A DNA stretch of 64,000 nt, taken from Candidatus Saccharibacteria bacterium UBA2952 (GTDB lineage: Bacteria > Patescibacteriota > Saccharimonadia > Saccharimonadales > Saccharimonadaceae). The stretch is from assembly GCA_002348605.1 (NCBI GenBank), contig DEBQ01000002.1, forward strand, positions 118,550 through 182,549, in the 5' to 3' direction. This document shows positions 18,272 through 25,516 of the stretch, one piece after another. A program made the translations under genes and the position numbers. The notes under the pieces are model-generated. The model had not been told where the DNA came from, ran no database searches, and saw only the letters and a program-made list of their open reading frames with translations. Within the stretch, counting starts at the first letter, position 1, and every line of letters starts with the position of its first letter.

Positions 18272-18807
18272 ACGTCCGCATAATTTCTGGACTGTACGGC
18301 GGCCGTATTATCGACGCTCCCGACCGTCGGTCGACCCACGCCATGAGCGAGCGGGCCAGGAACGCGTTGTTCAACAGTATCGCGGCAGAATTAGACGGTG
18401 CGCACGTGCTCGATGCCTTCGCAGGCTCTGGCAGTTTGGGTATTGAAGCTCTGAGTCGTGGCGCATCACGTGCCGTATTCGTCGAAAAAGACCGAATTGC
18501 GGCAAAAATCATTCAGAAGAACCTTGGGTTGCTGCAAATTACGAGTGGAAAGGTCATCAAGACGACGGTTTCGAACTGGCTCGAAACGTCCGAGAGTGAA
18601 TTATTTGACATCATCCTGGCCGACCCGCCATATCACGACCCCCAGTTTTCCACAGTAAAACGCCTGTTCGGACTTCTCAAACCGGGCGCGCTTATGGTAT
18701 TATCGCACTCAGGTAAGGGTGAGGTTCCTTCCAAGACCGGAGTTGTTGTGGTGGACAATCGTAGTTATGGAAACTTGAATCTCACTCTCTACCGCCGAGA
18801 CGCCTGA
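18268..18807 (+). CDS. rsmD: 16S rRNA (guanine966-N2)-methyltransferase RsmD
   Basis: 179 residues. It methylates G966 of 16S rRNA using S-adenosylmethionine. Motifs: RIISGLYGGR at the start, RPT-like SERARNALFN, SAM-binding VLDAFAGSGSLGIEALSRGA, and the catalytic ADPPY. GGAGGT is 5 nt before the ATG, and the ATG overlaps the previous stop. The stop codon lies within the terminator stem that follows. Confidence 0.93.
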   Translation: MNVRIISGLYGGRIIDAPDRRSTHAMSERARNALFNSIAAELDGAHVLDAFAGSGSLGIEALSRGASRAVFVEKDRIAAKIIQKNLGLLQITSGKVIKTTVSNWLETSESELFDIILADPPYHDPQFSTVKRLFGLLKPGALMVLSHSGKGEVPSKTGVVVVDNRSYGNLNLTLYRRDA

Positions 18808-18823
18808 AAAGGCGTCTTTTTTT
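18798..18823 (+). terminator. Rho-independent terminator of rsmD
   Basis: AGACGCCT, loop GAAA, AGGCGTCT, then a run of T to 18823. The left arm includes the rsmD stop codon. Confidence 0.9.
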
Positions 18824-18841
18824 GACACCAAGCGGCCTGTA

Positions 18842-18870
18842 TTGACAGAACAACACATAAGCAGTATAAT
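18842..18870 (+). promoter_or_regulatory. Perfect consensus sigma-70 promoter
   Basis: TTGACA (18842-18847), 17-bp spacer, TATAAT (18865-18870). It is a full match to the housekeeping consensus and drives a 58-codon gene. Confidence 0.85.
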
Positions 18871-18915
18871 AATAGAGATGACGCCACTGTCATCCCGCCT
18901 TGGAAGGAGTCAGAA

Positions 18916-19092
18916 ATGGCCAACCGTGAAGAGACGCCAAAGGCCTCTCTCATCGCTCAGGCGCCCCGCACCCGCCACGCTGAACTCAGCGAGATCGGTG
19001 CCGTACGCGACCCTGACAAGCCGCATGGCTTTACGGCTCCGATTGATCCGCCGCGAAGCCGCCGTCCCGAGGACTCTGAGCGCGACACGTGA
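18916..19092 (+). CDS. Small GC-rich orphan protein, 58 residues
   Basis: Reads MANREETPKASLIAQ... to ...RRPEDSERDT; hydrophilic, Pro/Arg/Glu-rich and probably disordered. It is supported by a consensus promoter at 18842-18870, a good Shine-Dalgarno (GGAAGGAG, 7 nt before the ATG) and a strong terminator at 19113-19146. Codons are GC-rich at third positions, unlike neighbouring genes. An overlapping frame (18842-19165) has no ribosome site and is likely spurious. Function unknown. Confidence 0.62.
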   Translation: MANREETPKASLIAQAPRTRHAELSEIGAVRDPDKPHGFTAPIDPPRSRRPEDSERDT

Positions 19093-19112
19093 TCGCCTCT
19101 TCCGTTCTCATC

Positions 19113-19146
19113 AGCGCCACCCCGTCTTCGGACGGAGTGGCGCTTT
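19113..19146 (+). terminator. UUCG-loop terminator after the 58-residue gene
   Basis: AGCGCCAC (19113-19120) pairs with GTGGCGCT (19137-19144); inside, CCGTC-TTCG-GACGG. One C-A mismatch separates the two stems. A T-rich stretch follows. Confidence 0.8.
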
Positions 19147-19170
19147 CACTTTGAGTTGTATATAAGCTAC

Positions 19171-19212
19171 ACCAAAGAAAATACCGGCCACACGACCGGT
19201 ATTTTCTTTGGT
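19171..19212 (-). terminator. 17-bp palindrome terminator that includes the tRNA CCA end
   Basis: A perfect 17-bp inverted repeat (19171-19187 and 19196-19212) with an 8-nt loop. On the minus strand the left arm begins with the ACCA end of the tRNA-Leu. The second arm carries TATTTTCTTT, usable as the U-rich tail. It is symmetrical, so it can also stop plus-strand readthrough. Confidence 0.7.
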
Positions 19213-19293
19213 GGGGATGAAAGGACTTGAACCTTCACGCATTACTGCACATGCTCCTAAGGCATGCGTGTCTACCAATTCCACCACATCCCC
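19209..19293 (-). tRNA. tRNA-Leu (anticodon TAG)
   Basis: 85 nt including encoded CCA. Acceptor GGGGATG pairs with CATCCCC; the D region is TGGTGGAATTGGTAGACAC; the anticodon stem CATGC/GCATG encloses the loop CTTAGGA, anticodon TAG; then a long variable arm and the T loop GGTTCAAGTCC. All class II leucine tRNA hallmarks are present. Discriminator A at 19212. Confidence 0.95.
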
Positions 19294-19401
19294 GCAAATA
19301 TGTTATGTTCATCAGCCGCTGCTTCAGACCGCCAACTCCATAGACTATAGCAAATAACGCCGTCAGTTTAAAGATATGACAAAGCCATTACCGCTTGTGC
19401 T

Positions 19402-21039
19402 ATGATAAGTATCAAATGGGAACATCACGTGAATAAGATCGCACACTACCTTAATACTCATATGCTTGGCGAAGTCATCGTCAACAAAAACGTTCGTGAA
19501 GCGTTCGCGACCGATGGCAGCGTTTTCAGTTATGTACCAGACATGGTGGCATACCCGCGTGCCACGAGCGACATACGAAAAATTGCTCGGTTTTCGTGGC
19601 AACTTGCCGAAAAAGGACACACATTACCTCTGACAGTTCGTGGCGCTGGTTCAGATACTACCGGTGGCGCGGTAGGAGGCGGTATGATTATCGCAACGAC
19701 GCCTCACATGAACCGCATTTTCGAATATGACTCAGGTCAAAAGCTTGTCCGTCTTCAGCCGGGGGTGACCGTGAATGCGATTCACAACGCCCTGTCGCTT
19801 CACGGCACGGCAATTCCCGAACTGCGCTGGGATCACCAGCAAGCAAGTCTCGGTGGAGCGATCGCTTCTCAGCGGGGTGCCGTTGAATACGTCGATCAGC
19901 TTGAGGTAGTTCTTGCAAACGGCGATGTGCTGCAGACTAAACGGTTGTCAAAGCGTGAACTAGACAAAAAGAAGGGCCAGCAGAATTTTGAAGGCGAAAT
20001 TTATCGGGGTGTCGACGCGCTGATCGAAGATAATTCTGACCTACTCGACGAAATGGTTGCCAGCGACGAACGGCTAGACCACGAGGGGTATGTTGGCTTG
20101 GAAATGGTAAAAGAAAAGAACGGGTCGTTCGACCTGACGCCACTGTTCGTCGGGAGCCAAGGTAGCCTGGGCATTATTTCTGAAATGATTCTTCGAGCGG
20201 ATTTTGTGAATCAGAACCCGTCCATGATTGTAGCTGCGTTCGGCGACCGCGGAGCAGCCAGGGACGCGCTCGACATTATTGACGATATAGACCCAGCCGC
20301 CGTCGAGTACGTTGATGCCAAGTACTTTGAAGCCGCGGCTCTAGCGGGGAAAACATTCCAGTTCTACGATGACGCCAAAGAGCAATTTGGTTCAGTCGCG
20401 GCAGTCATTATCGTAACAATAAACGACTTCAACGAACGCGCCCGGGTTCGCAAAATGAAAAAGCTTGAATCACGCCTTAAGCCGATCGATGCGTTGGTTG
20501 TTGGCGACGCCGACTACCTAAACAGCGATCTGCGAGCTCTCAGTTCGGTTACGTACTGGTTGTTAAACCCTGAAAAAGATGATTTTTCATCACCGCCGCT
20601 GCTTGACGGCATGTTTGTTCCGCTTGACCGGTTCGATGTGTTCGCTGACGCACTTGATACACTGGCAAAACATCATCACGTCACGCTAGCGCTGTACGGC
20701 CGGCCGCTGGACGAGCTTTGGTACGTTAGGCCGTTACTGCGCATGGGCGCCGTTGCCGACAAGCAAAAGCTATTCAAGCTAACGGCAGAAGTTGCCGCGC
20801 TGGTTCGAAAACACGACGGTGCGCCATTCGGCGCGTCTGGTGACGGACGGCTGGGGGCAGGGCTAAGATTAGAATCTGACCGGCATCAAGAGCTGTTCAA
20901 AAAGCTCAAAGATATTTTTGACCCGAACGGCACGTTGAATCCCGGTGTCAAGCACGGCACGACTGTGCATGAACTGGCCAAGCAATTACGTCACACCTAT
21001 GACGGTGCTGCCGCAACTGGTTATTTGGCCAAGTTTTAG
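19402..21039 (+). CDS. FAD-binding oxidase/dehydrogenase, GlcD / D-lactate dehydrogenase type
   Basis: Up to 545 residues. A PCMH-type FAD domain is clear: YPRATSDIRKIARF, TVRGAGSDTTGGAVGGG, LQPGVTVNAIHNAL, SLGGAIASQRGA and GSQGSLGIISE. The C-terminal half ends with GASGDGRLGAGL and IFDPNGTLNPGVK, as in D-lactate and glycolate dehydrogenases. It may oxidise a 2-hydroxy acid and pass electrons to quinone, feeding the oxidase at 42-46 kb (inference). No membrane helix is seen. The start is uncertain: an extended -10 (TGCTATGAT) overlaps the ATG at 19402, so the GTG at 19429 with GGGA upstream is a good alternative. Confidence 0.8.
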   Translation: MISIKWEHHVNKIAHYLNTHMLGEVIVNKNVREAFATDGSVFSYVPDMVAYPRATSDIRKIARFSWQLAEKGHTLPLTVRGAGSDTTGGAVGGGMIIATTPHMNRIFEYDSGQKLVRLQPGVTVNAIHNALSLHGTAIPELRWDHQQASLGGAIASQRGAVEYVDQLEVVLANGDVLQTKRLSKRELDKKKGQQNFEGEIYRGVDALIEDNSDLLDEMVASDERLDHEGYVGLEMVKEKNGSFDLTPLFVGSQGSLGIISEMILRADFVNQNPSMIVAAFGDRGAARDALDIIDDIDPAAVEYVDAKYFEAAALAGKTFQFYDDAKEQFGSVAAVIIVTINDFNERARVRKMKKLESRLKPIDALVVGDADYLNSDLRALSSVTYWLLNPEKDDFSSPPLLDGMFVPLDRFDVFADALDTLAKHHHVTLALYGRPLDELWYVRPLLRMGAVADKQKLFKLTAEVAALVRKHDGAPFGASGDGRLGAGLRLESDRHQELFKKLKDIFDPNGTLNPGVKHGTTVHELAKQLRHTYDGAAATGYLAKF

Positions 21040-21040
21040 G

Positions 21041-21046
21041 TATAAT
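21041..21046 (+). promoter_or_regulatory. -10 box of the second tRNA-Leu leader
   Basis: TATAAT at 21041-21046, two bases after the FAD oxidase stop. The transcript would begin near 21053 and carry about 80 nt before the tRNA. Confidence 0.5.
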
Positions 21047-21056
21047 TCCCTAGGTA

Positions 21057-21131
21057 CAGGCACGGGTGGCGGCTGCGTGATACGCAAGTATTCGTAGACG
21101 CGCTGCGTGGCATGTTACAACCTGTAGGTAT
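21057..21131 (+). other. tRNA-Leu leader with a partial 5'-tRNA-like copy
   Basis: The block at 21060-21072 matches 12 of 13 bases of the start of the tRNA-Leu at 21132-21144, and TAGACGCGCT recurs (21095-21104 and 21151-21160), with about 16 extra bases between the blocks. TACAGG near 21055 pairs with CCTGTA near 21122, closing the leader. It looks like a degenerate copy of the tRNA 5' half. Confidence 0.45.
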
Positions 21132-21218
21132 GCACGAGTGGCGGAATTGGTAGACGCGCTAGCTTCAGGTGCTAGTGTCCTTCGGGACGTGGAGGTTCAA
21201 GTCCTCTCTCGTGTACCA
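21132..21218 (+). tRNA. tRNA-Leu (anticodon CAG)
   Basis: 87 nt including CCA. Acceptor GCACGAG pairs with CTCGTGT (one G-U); the D region is TGGCGGAATTGGTAGACGC; anticodon stem CTAGC/GCTAG with loop TTCAGGT, anticodon CAG; variable arm TGTCCTTCGGGACG; T loop GGTTCAAGTCC; discriminator A at 21215, CCA 21216-21218. Confidence 0.95.
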
Positions 21219-21257
21219 AATAAAATAACGACCTTCTGGTCGTTATTTTATTTGGTA
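21214..21257 (+). terminator. 20-bp palindrome terminator that includes the tRNA CCA end
   Basis: A perfect 20-bp inverted repeat, 21214-21233 and 21238-21257, loop TTCT. The left arm begins with the last base of the tRNA acceptor stem and ACCA. The layout is the same as at the other tRNA-Leu. Confidence 0.7.
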
Positions 21258-21305
21258 CTGAGTGTAGATTTGAATCTTCACGGGATTTTGCCAAAGCAAA
21301 ATCCT
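21253..21305 (-). pseudogene. tRNA 3'-half-like remnant
   Basis: Read on the minus strand, this ends with a T-arm-like segment (AGATTCAAATCT), an acceptor-like CACTCAG and TACCA, and is preceded by a 9-bp hairpin (21283-21291 with 21296-21304) resembling a long variable arm. It aligns with the 3' end of the tRNA-Leu(CAG), but no anticodon or D arm is found upstream, so it cannot be a working tRNA. Confidence 0.4.
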
Positions 21306-21429
21306 AACGCTGGAGGGTCGTAAAGTGAAGCGAAATTCTGGAAAAGCTTGCTTTTACTAGAATGAGCGAGCGGAAGAGTCAGCTTGCTGGCGATAGTCCG
21401 TCTCTCTTTTATTTTGTTAGACTAAAGGA
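21306..21429. other. Hairpin-rich gap before the SpoU methyltransferase
   Basis: No gene seen. It contains AAAAGC-TT-GCTTTT (21342-21355) and near the end TGT-TAGACT (21415-21423), a -10-like box 6 nt before the next ATG. Confidence 0.5.
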
Positions 21430-21951
21430 ATGCAAGACACGCGCAACGTTACCGATGAGTTCAAGGGAATGTCCGAGGAGGAAATTATTAAAACCCTGGA
21501 CAGTCGTGGGTCAGGGCTTCATATCGCGATTGAAAATCTTGAACGGGACTTTAATATGGGCTCAATTGTGCGGACAGCGAACGCATTCGGAGTCCGTCAC
21601 GTTCACATAATTGGGCGCAGACAATGGAATAAGCGTGGTGCCATGGCGACCGACAAATACCTCCATGTCGAATACCATCCGACGGTTGATGATTTTGTTG
21701 CACATTTGAACGACAACCGGCAAATCGTCGTTGTTGATAACATCGACGGGGCAATAGATATGCAAAAGGCTAGTTTGTCGGCGACATGCGTGCTTGTGTT
21801 TGGTTCTGAAAAGTCAGGCGTCAGCGATGATATGAAGGCAGTAGCTTCCTCTGTTGTGGCGATTCGGCAGCTAGGCAGCACTCGGTCACTCAATGTTGGA
21901 GCAGCAGCTGCAATTGCCATGTATGAGTGGACACGTCGTCACGTCTATTGA
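21430..21951 (+). CDS. SpoU/TrmH-family RNA 2'-O-methyltransferase
   Basis: 173 residues. The SPOUT knot motifs are all present: NMGSIVRTANAFGVRHVH (motif 1), VLVFGSEKSGVSDDM (motif 2) and LGSTRSLNVGAAAAIAMYEW (motif 3). It methylates a ribose in tRNA or rRNA; the target cannot be assigned because the protein lacks the N-terminal domain that distinguishes subfamilies. TAGACT lies 6 nt before the ATG; AAAGGA in between touches the ATG and is a poor Shine-Dalgarno. Confidence 0.88.
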   Translation: MQDTRNVTDEFKGMSEEEIIKTLDSRGSGLHIAIENLERDFNMGSIVRTANAFGVRHVHIIGRRQWNKRGAMATDKYLHVEYHPTVDDFVAHLNDNRQIVVVDNIDGAIDMQKASLSATCVLVFGSEKSGVSDDMKAVASSVVAIRQLGSTRSLNVGAAAAIAMYEWTRRHVY

Positions 21952-21970
21952 CGATACATCGAAACGAATT

Positions 21971-21976
21971 CATAAT
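21971..21976 (+). promoter_or_regulatory. -10 box 6 nt before the gene at 21983
   Basis: CATAAT, six bases (AAGACC), ATG. No Shine-Dalgarno. Leaderless arrangement. Confidence 0.45.
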
Positions 21977-21982
21977 AAGACC

Positions 21983-22564
21983 ATGTCGGAAGCAGTGGAG
22001 CTACATCCATTTCGTCAACTGGGCGAGGCTTTCGTTGTCGCTGTGCCGGGACAGGAGTTCAGCAAAAAACTAGAGCGGTTTTATGACGATACTCGACGAC
22101 AACTCGGTGGTCGTGCCCTCGTACTGACGTCTAATAGGCATCTTCGTGTGTTTAGTGACCCGCTTACTCCTGAATTTAGGGCAAGTAATCCCGATTCCAT
22201 TACCCCGAAAGAGCTTTCTGCCATGCAGTCTAATTTGCGAAGGCGAGGAATGATTCGTCCGATTGTCGACGAAGAGGTGGGAGTCGTACCAGAACGCGAC
22301 GCCAAAGGCGAGATCGTTGAACGGCCTGGGATAGAGCTGCGTTTCAATATTCTCGTGGATAAACTAACGGCACAGGCGCTACGAAGCGCATGGCTTATTG
22401 ATAACAATCTTGCTATACCTATGCATATAAACATCCCCCGCCAACATCTTAGAATGGGATCTGAGCTGGTAGAGGCAAGAGACGAACTCCTGGCGGCTCT
22501 ACGGGCAACAACGCCCCTTGGTGTCGAAAACCTTCGCTTGAGTCAACGCAACCTGCGCATTTGA
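21983..22564 (+). CDS. Unknown protein, 193 residues
   Basis: Starts MSEAVELHPFRQLGEA. No signal peptide or membrane helix. Mixed alpha/beta composition with a basic middle (SNLRRRGMIRPIVDEE) and an acidic stretch after it. The frame extends upstream to 21893, but that part overlaps the methyltransferase and the ATG at 21983 has a -10 box at leaderless distance. Not recognised. Confidence 0.65.
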   Translation: MSEAVELHPFRQLGEAFVVAVPGQEFSKKLERFYDDTRRQLGGRALVLTSNRHLRVFSDPLTPEFRASNPDSITPKELSAMQSNLRRRGMIRPIVDEEVGVVPERDAKGEIVERPGIELRFNILVDKLTAQALRSAWLIDNNLAIPMHINIPRQHLRMGSELVEARDELLAALRATTPLGVENLRLSQRNLRI

Positions 22565-22610
22565 CGCTTATCCTTGCACTTAACACTATAAACTGGCACA
22601 ATATGGCGTA

Positions 22611-23948
22611 ATGAGCTCTCTTTCTAGTACCCCCTATAAAGGCACCCGCGACTACTATCCGGCCGACAAGCGACGGCAAAACTACATATTCGGCGTGTGG
22701 TCACGTATGGCCAAGCGATTTGGGTACGAGGAGTACGGTGCGCCGCTATTAGAGCCTCTCGAAGTCTATACCGCCAAAAGCGGGCAAGAGCTAGTCGGCG
22801 AGCAGACCTACCGGTTTACCGACCGCGGCGACCGCGAGGTCGTTATTCGCCCGGAAATGACACCAAGTATTAGCCGAATGGTGGCAGCGAAGCGACAAGA
22901 ACTGGCGTATCCGGCGCGTTTGTTCAGTATTGCTAACTTTATGCGCTATGAGCGTCCACAACGAGGTCGTGAGCGTGAGTTCTGGCAGTTGAATGTCGAC
23001 CTGTTCGGTGCTGACGGCGTAGAAGCCGACGCCGAAATCATCAGCCTTGGGTTCGAAACCATGAGAGCATTTGGCGCGAAGCCCGACATGTACGTAATCA
23101 AGATTAATAGCCGCAAAGTGATCGATGCCATGATGCACGATTACCTTGGCCTCGACCCAATTCAGGCACCACTGATGGTTAAACTGTTCGACAGGAAGAA
23201 CAAAATATCGAACGAGGCCTTCCGTGACCAAGCGATAGAAATCTTTGGTGCCGATCAGGCAAAAGAAGGTCTGTCAAAAATCGCACAGCTTTTGGTCGCG
23301 AAAGAAATCGAGAACCTACCAAAAGAAATTGCCGAAAACCCTGCCGTAGAAGAACTGCACGAGTTGTTTTCGATCTTGAAACGCAGGGGTGTCACGAACG
23401 CTCTGTTCGACATTACTCTTATGCGTGGGTTCGACTACTACACTGGCACGGTGTTCGAGTTCTTTGACACGCACCCCGACAACAACCGTGCCATGTTTGG
23501 GGGCGGCCGTTACGACGGGCTAGTTGGGTTGTTCGGCGCGGAACCGCTTAGTGCAGTCGGTATGGCGCCGGGGCTTTCAATGACCGAGCTATTCCTTGGC
23601 TCGCACGGGCTTATGCCAGAGTTCACATCAACAACAGAAGTATATGTCGCGGTGCTGGGTGAAGCTCTGCAGGGTGCAAGCAAATTGGCTGCTCGTCTAC
23701 GCGACGAAGGCGTCAACACCGAGCTCGATATCACCGGCCGCAAGATTGACCGTCAAATCAAGACTGCTGTTAAAAAGCAGATACCATACGTGCTATTTGT
23801 TGGCGAAGAAGAACTGAAAAACGAGACATATAACCTAAAGGATACACATACGGGCGACGAAGAAGCGCTTAGTTTCGAGCGCCTAGTCACGCGTATAAAA
23901 GACCGCCGGCACAAACATTCGGCCGACGTTGACGAGTTGTTCGAGTAG
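22611..23948 (+). CDS. hisS: Histidyl-tRNA synthetase
   Basis: 445 residues. Class II synthetase charging tRNA-His. Motif 1 region TPYKGTRDYYP, EMTPSISRM, motif 2 FMRYERPQRGREREFWQLN (most HisRS have FHQ where this has FWQ), the histidine-specific RGFDYYTGTVFE, motif 3 with GGGRYDGLVGLFG, and a C-terminal anticodon-binding domain (VYVAVLGEAL to FVGEEELKN). CACAAT lies 8 nt before the ATG; no Shine-Dalgarno is visible. Confidence 0.95.
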   Translation: MSSLSSTPYKGTRDYYPADKRRQNYIFGVWSRMAKRFGYEEYGAPLLEPLEVYTAKSGQELVGEQTYRFTDRGDREVVIRPEMTPSISRMVAAKRQELAYPARLFSIANFMRYERPQRGREREFWQLNVDLFGADGVEADAEIISLGFETMRAFGAKPDMYVIKINSRKVIDAMMHDYLGLDPIQAPLMVKLFDRKNKISNEAFRDQAIEIFGADQAKEGLSKIAQLLVAKEIENLPKEIAENPAVEELHELFSILKRRGVTNALFDITLMRGFDYYTGTVFEFFDTHPDNNRAMFGGGRYDGLVGLFGAEPLSAVGMAPGLSMTELFLGSHGLMPEFTSTTEVYVAVLGEALQGASKLAARLRDEGVNTELDITGRKIDRQIKTAVKKQIPYVLFVGEEELKNETYNLKDTHTGDEEALSFERLVTRIKDRRHKHSADVDELFE

Positions 23949-23975
23949 CTCATATCTGTTATAGTTGGTCTTTGT

Positions 23976-25262
23976 ATGAAGACTCTTGTTAAACATGTAT
24001 CACCAACCAAGGTCAAACTGACCATCACTCTTGGCAAAGTAGAGCTCGACGCCGCCGAGCAAGTTGCACTGACAAAACTGGCTGCAAGCGTAAAGGTTCC
24101 AGGTTTTCGAAAAGGCAAAGTTCCGGCCAGTGTTGCTGCGAAGCACGTCGACCCGAACCTGCTGGCTCAGCAGACTGCCGACGATGCTCTCTCTAAGGCC
24201 GTCGCCGAAGCATTCTTAGCCGAAGACATCCAGGCATTAGAGCGCCCACAGGTAGAGCTAAAGAAGTTCGTTCCGGGCCAAGAAATGGAATTTACTGCCG
24301 AATCTGAAATTTTACCGAAGATCAAACTTGGTAGTTACAAGAAACTTGGCGTCAAGCCGGAGACCGTTAAAGTGACCGACGCCGATGTAGACGACATCTT
24401 GAACCGCATGCGTGAAGGCATGAGCGAAAAGAAGGAAGTCAAGCGCAAGGCTAAAGATGGCGACGAAGTGACGATCGATTTTGTGGGCAAAAAAGACGAC
24501 GTCGCGTTCGACGGCGGAACGGCTAAGGACTACGACCTGAAACTTGGTTCAAACTCGTTCATTCCAGGGTTCGAAGAAGGCATTGTCGGTAAAAGTATTG
24601 GCGAGACCTTTGACCTTAAACTGAAGTTCCCTGAAACGTATCATGTCGCTGACCTAGCTGGTGCGGACGTGGTGTTCACGACGACTCTAAAAAAGGTACA
24701 TGAGCTGCAACTGCCAGAACTTGACGACAAATTTGCCAAGAAGGCGGACAACCGTTTGAAGACCCTTAAAGAATTGAAGGATGATATTAAAGGCGAACTG
24801 AAGAATCAAAAAGAACGCGAGGCTAACGATAAGTTGAAGGACGAGCTGGTTGGCAAGCTGATCGAAGTCTCTGATATTCCAGTGCCACAGGTCCTTTTGG
24901 ATGACCAAGCGCGAAGCATCGAACAGGATATGACGCAGAACCTGATGTATCAGGGTCTGACAATTGAGCAGTACATTGCAAACAAGGGTTTTAAAGACCG
25001 CCAGGACTGGCATGACAAAGAAGTCGTTCCAGCAGCCGAAAAGCGCGTCAAAGCAGGCCTGGTACTAGCTGAACTTTCAAAGGCTGAAAAAGTCGAAGCC
25101 ACCGCCGATGAACTTGCTGAACACATTAACCTATACAAGCAGCAGTACGCTAACAATCCTGAAATGGTGAAGCGTTTCGATGAGCCTGAAGCTCAGCGCG
25201 ACATCGCGAATCGTTTATTAACGGAAAAGACCGTTGACCGTTTAGTTGAACTAAACAAGTAA
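23976..25262 (+). CDS. tig: Trigger factor (ribosome-associated chaperone, PPIase)
   Basis: 428 residues. It binds nascent chains at the ribosome exit. The ribosome-binding domain has GFRKGKVPASV (the L23-docking signature), then the FKBP-type domain (GDEVTIDFVGKKDDVAFDGG to FPETYHVADLAG), then the long helical C-terminal chaperone arms. L23, its docking partner, is encoded at 53382. TATAGT (23960-23965) lies 10 nt before the ATG. tig is followed by clpP, a common order (tig-clpP). Confidence 0.95.
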   Translation: MKTLVKHVSPTKVKLTITLGKVELDAAEQVALTKLAASVKVPGFRKGKVPASVAAKHVDPNLLAQQTADDALSKAVAEAFLAEDIQALERPQVELKKFVPGQEMEFTAESEILPKIKLGSYKKLGVKPETVKVTDADVDDILNRMREGMSEKKEVKRKAKDGDEVTIDFVGKKDDVAFDGGTAKDYDLKLGSNSFIPGFEEGIVGKSIGETFDLKLKFPETYHVADLAGADVVFTTTLKKVHELQLPELDDKFAKKADNRLKTLKELKDDIKGELKNQKEREANDKLKDELVGKLIEVSDIPVPQVLLDDQARSIEQDMTQNLMYQGLTIEQYIANKGFKDRQDWHDKEVVPAAEKRVKAGLVLAELSKAEKVEATADELAEHINLYKQQYANNPEMVKRFDEPEAQRDIANRLLTEKTVDRLVELNK

Positions 25263-25283
25263 ATATTGTAAAGTTGCCTGCAT

Positions 25284-25450
25284 GCTCCCGGTAGAAGATT
25301 GGAGTGTGCAATGAAAAAAGCAATCACATGGTTCGCGGCAGGAGTAGGTTCTGTTTGCTTGGCTGCAGCTGGCTTACTGGCTTGGGGGTTCTTGCAAGAC
25401 ACCGACGATTACACCAACTGACCGACCGTTACGAGTTCTCTACCGGGAGC
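25284..25450 (+). repeat. 12-bp inverted repeat enclosing a 36-residue gene
   Basis: GCTCCCGGTAGA (25284-25295) and TCTACCGGGAGC (25439-25450) are exact reverse complements 143 nt apart and enclose the small gene at 25311. A -10-like TATTGT lies at about 25264, so an RNA would start just before the left arm and its ends would pair. Confidence 0.65.
25311..25421 (+). CDS. Small membrane protein, 36 residues
   Basis: Begins MKKAITWFAAGVGSV, with a hydrophobic stretch of about 20 residues, and ends FLQDTDDYTN. A single membrane span with a basic N-terminus and acidic tail, so either a small membrane protein or a signal-peptide-like peptide. TTGGAG lies about 7 nt before the ATG. It sits inside the inverted repeat at 25284-25450, between tig and clpP. 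Function unknown. Confidence 0.6.
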   Translation: MKKAITWFAAGVGSVCLAAAGLLAWGFLQDTDDYTN

Positions 25451-25469
25451 ACGTAACACCGACGCAGTA

Positions 25470-25496
25470 TTAGCACTCTATTTACACGAGTGCTAA
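25470..25496 (+). promoter_or_regulatory. CIRCE operator of clpP
   Basis: TTAGCACTC, nine bases, GAGTGCTAA: an exact match to the CIRCE consensus bound by HrcA. The clpP -10 box (25505-25510) follows after 8 nt. Confidence 0.93.
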
Positions 25497-25504
25497 TTTT
25501 TATG

Positions 25505-25510
25505 TATAAT
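25505..25510 (+). promoter_or_regulatory. -10 box of clpP, 6 nt before the start codon
   Basis: TATAAT (25505-25510), GATTTT, ATG at 25517. No Shine-Dalgarno. A leaderless clpP message under CIRCE control. Confidence 0.6.
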
Positions 25511-25516
25511 GATTTT

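Noticed and set aside
18842..19165. 107-residue frame beginning in the promoter at 18842
   Set aside because: It starts inside the -35 box, has no ribosome binding site, runs through the terminator, and overlaps the better-supported 58-codon gene.
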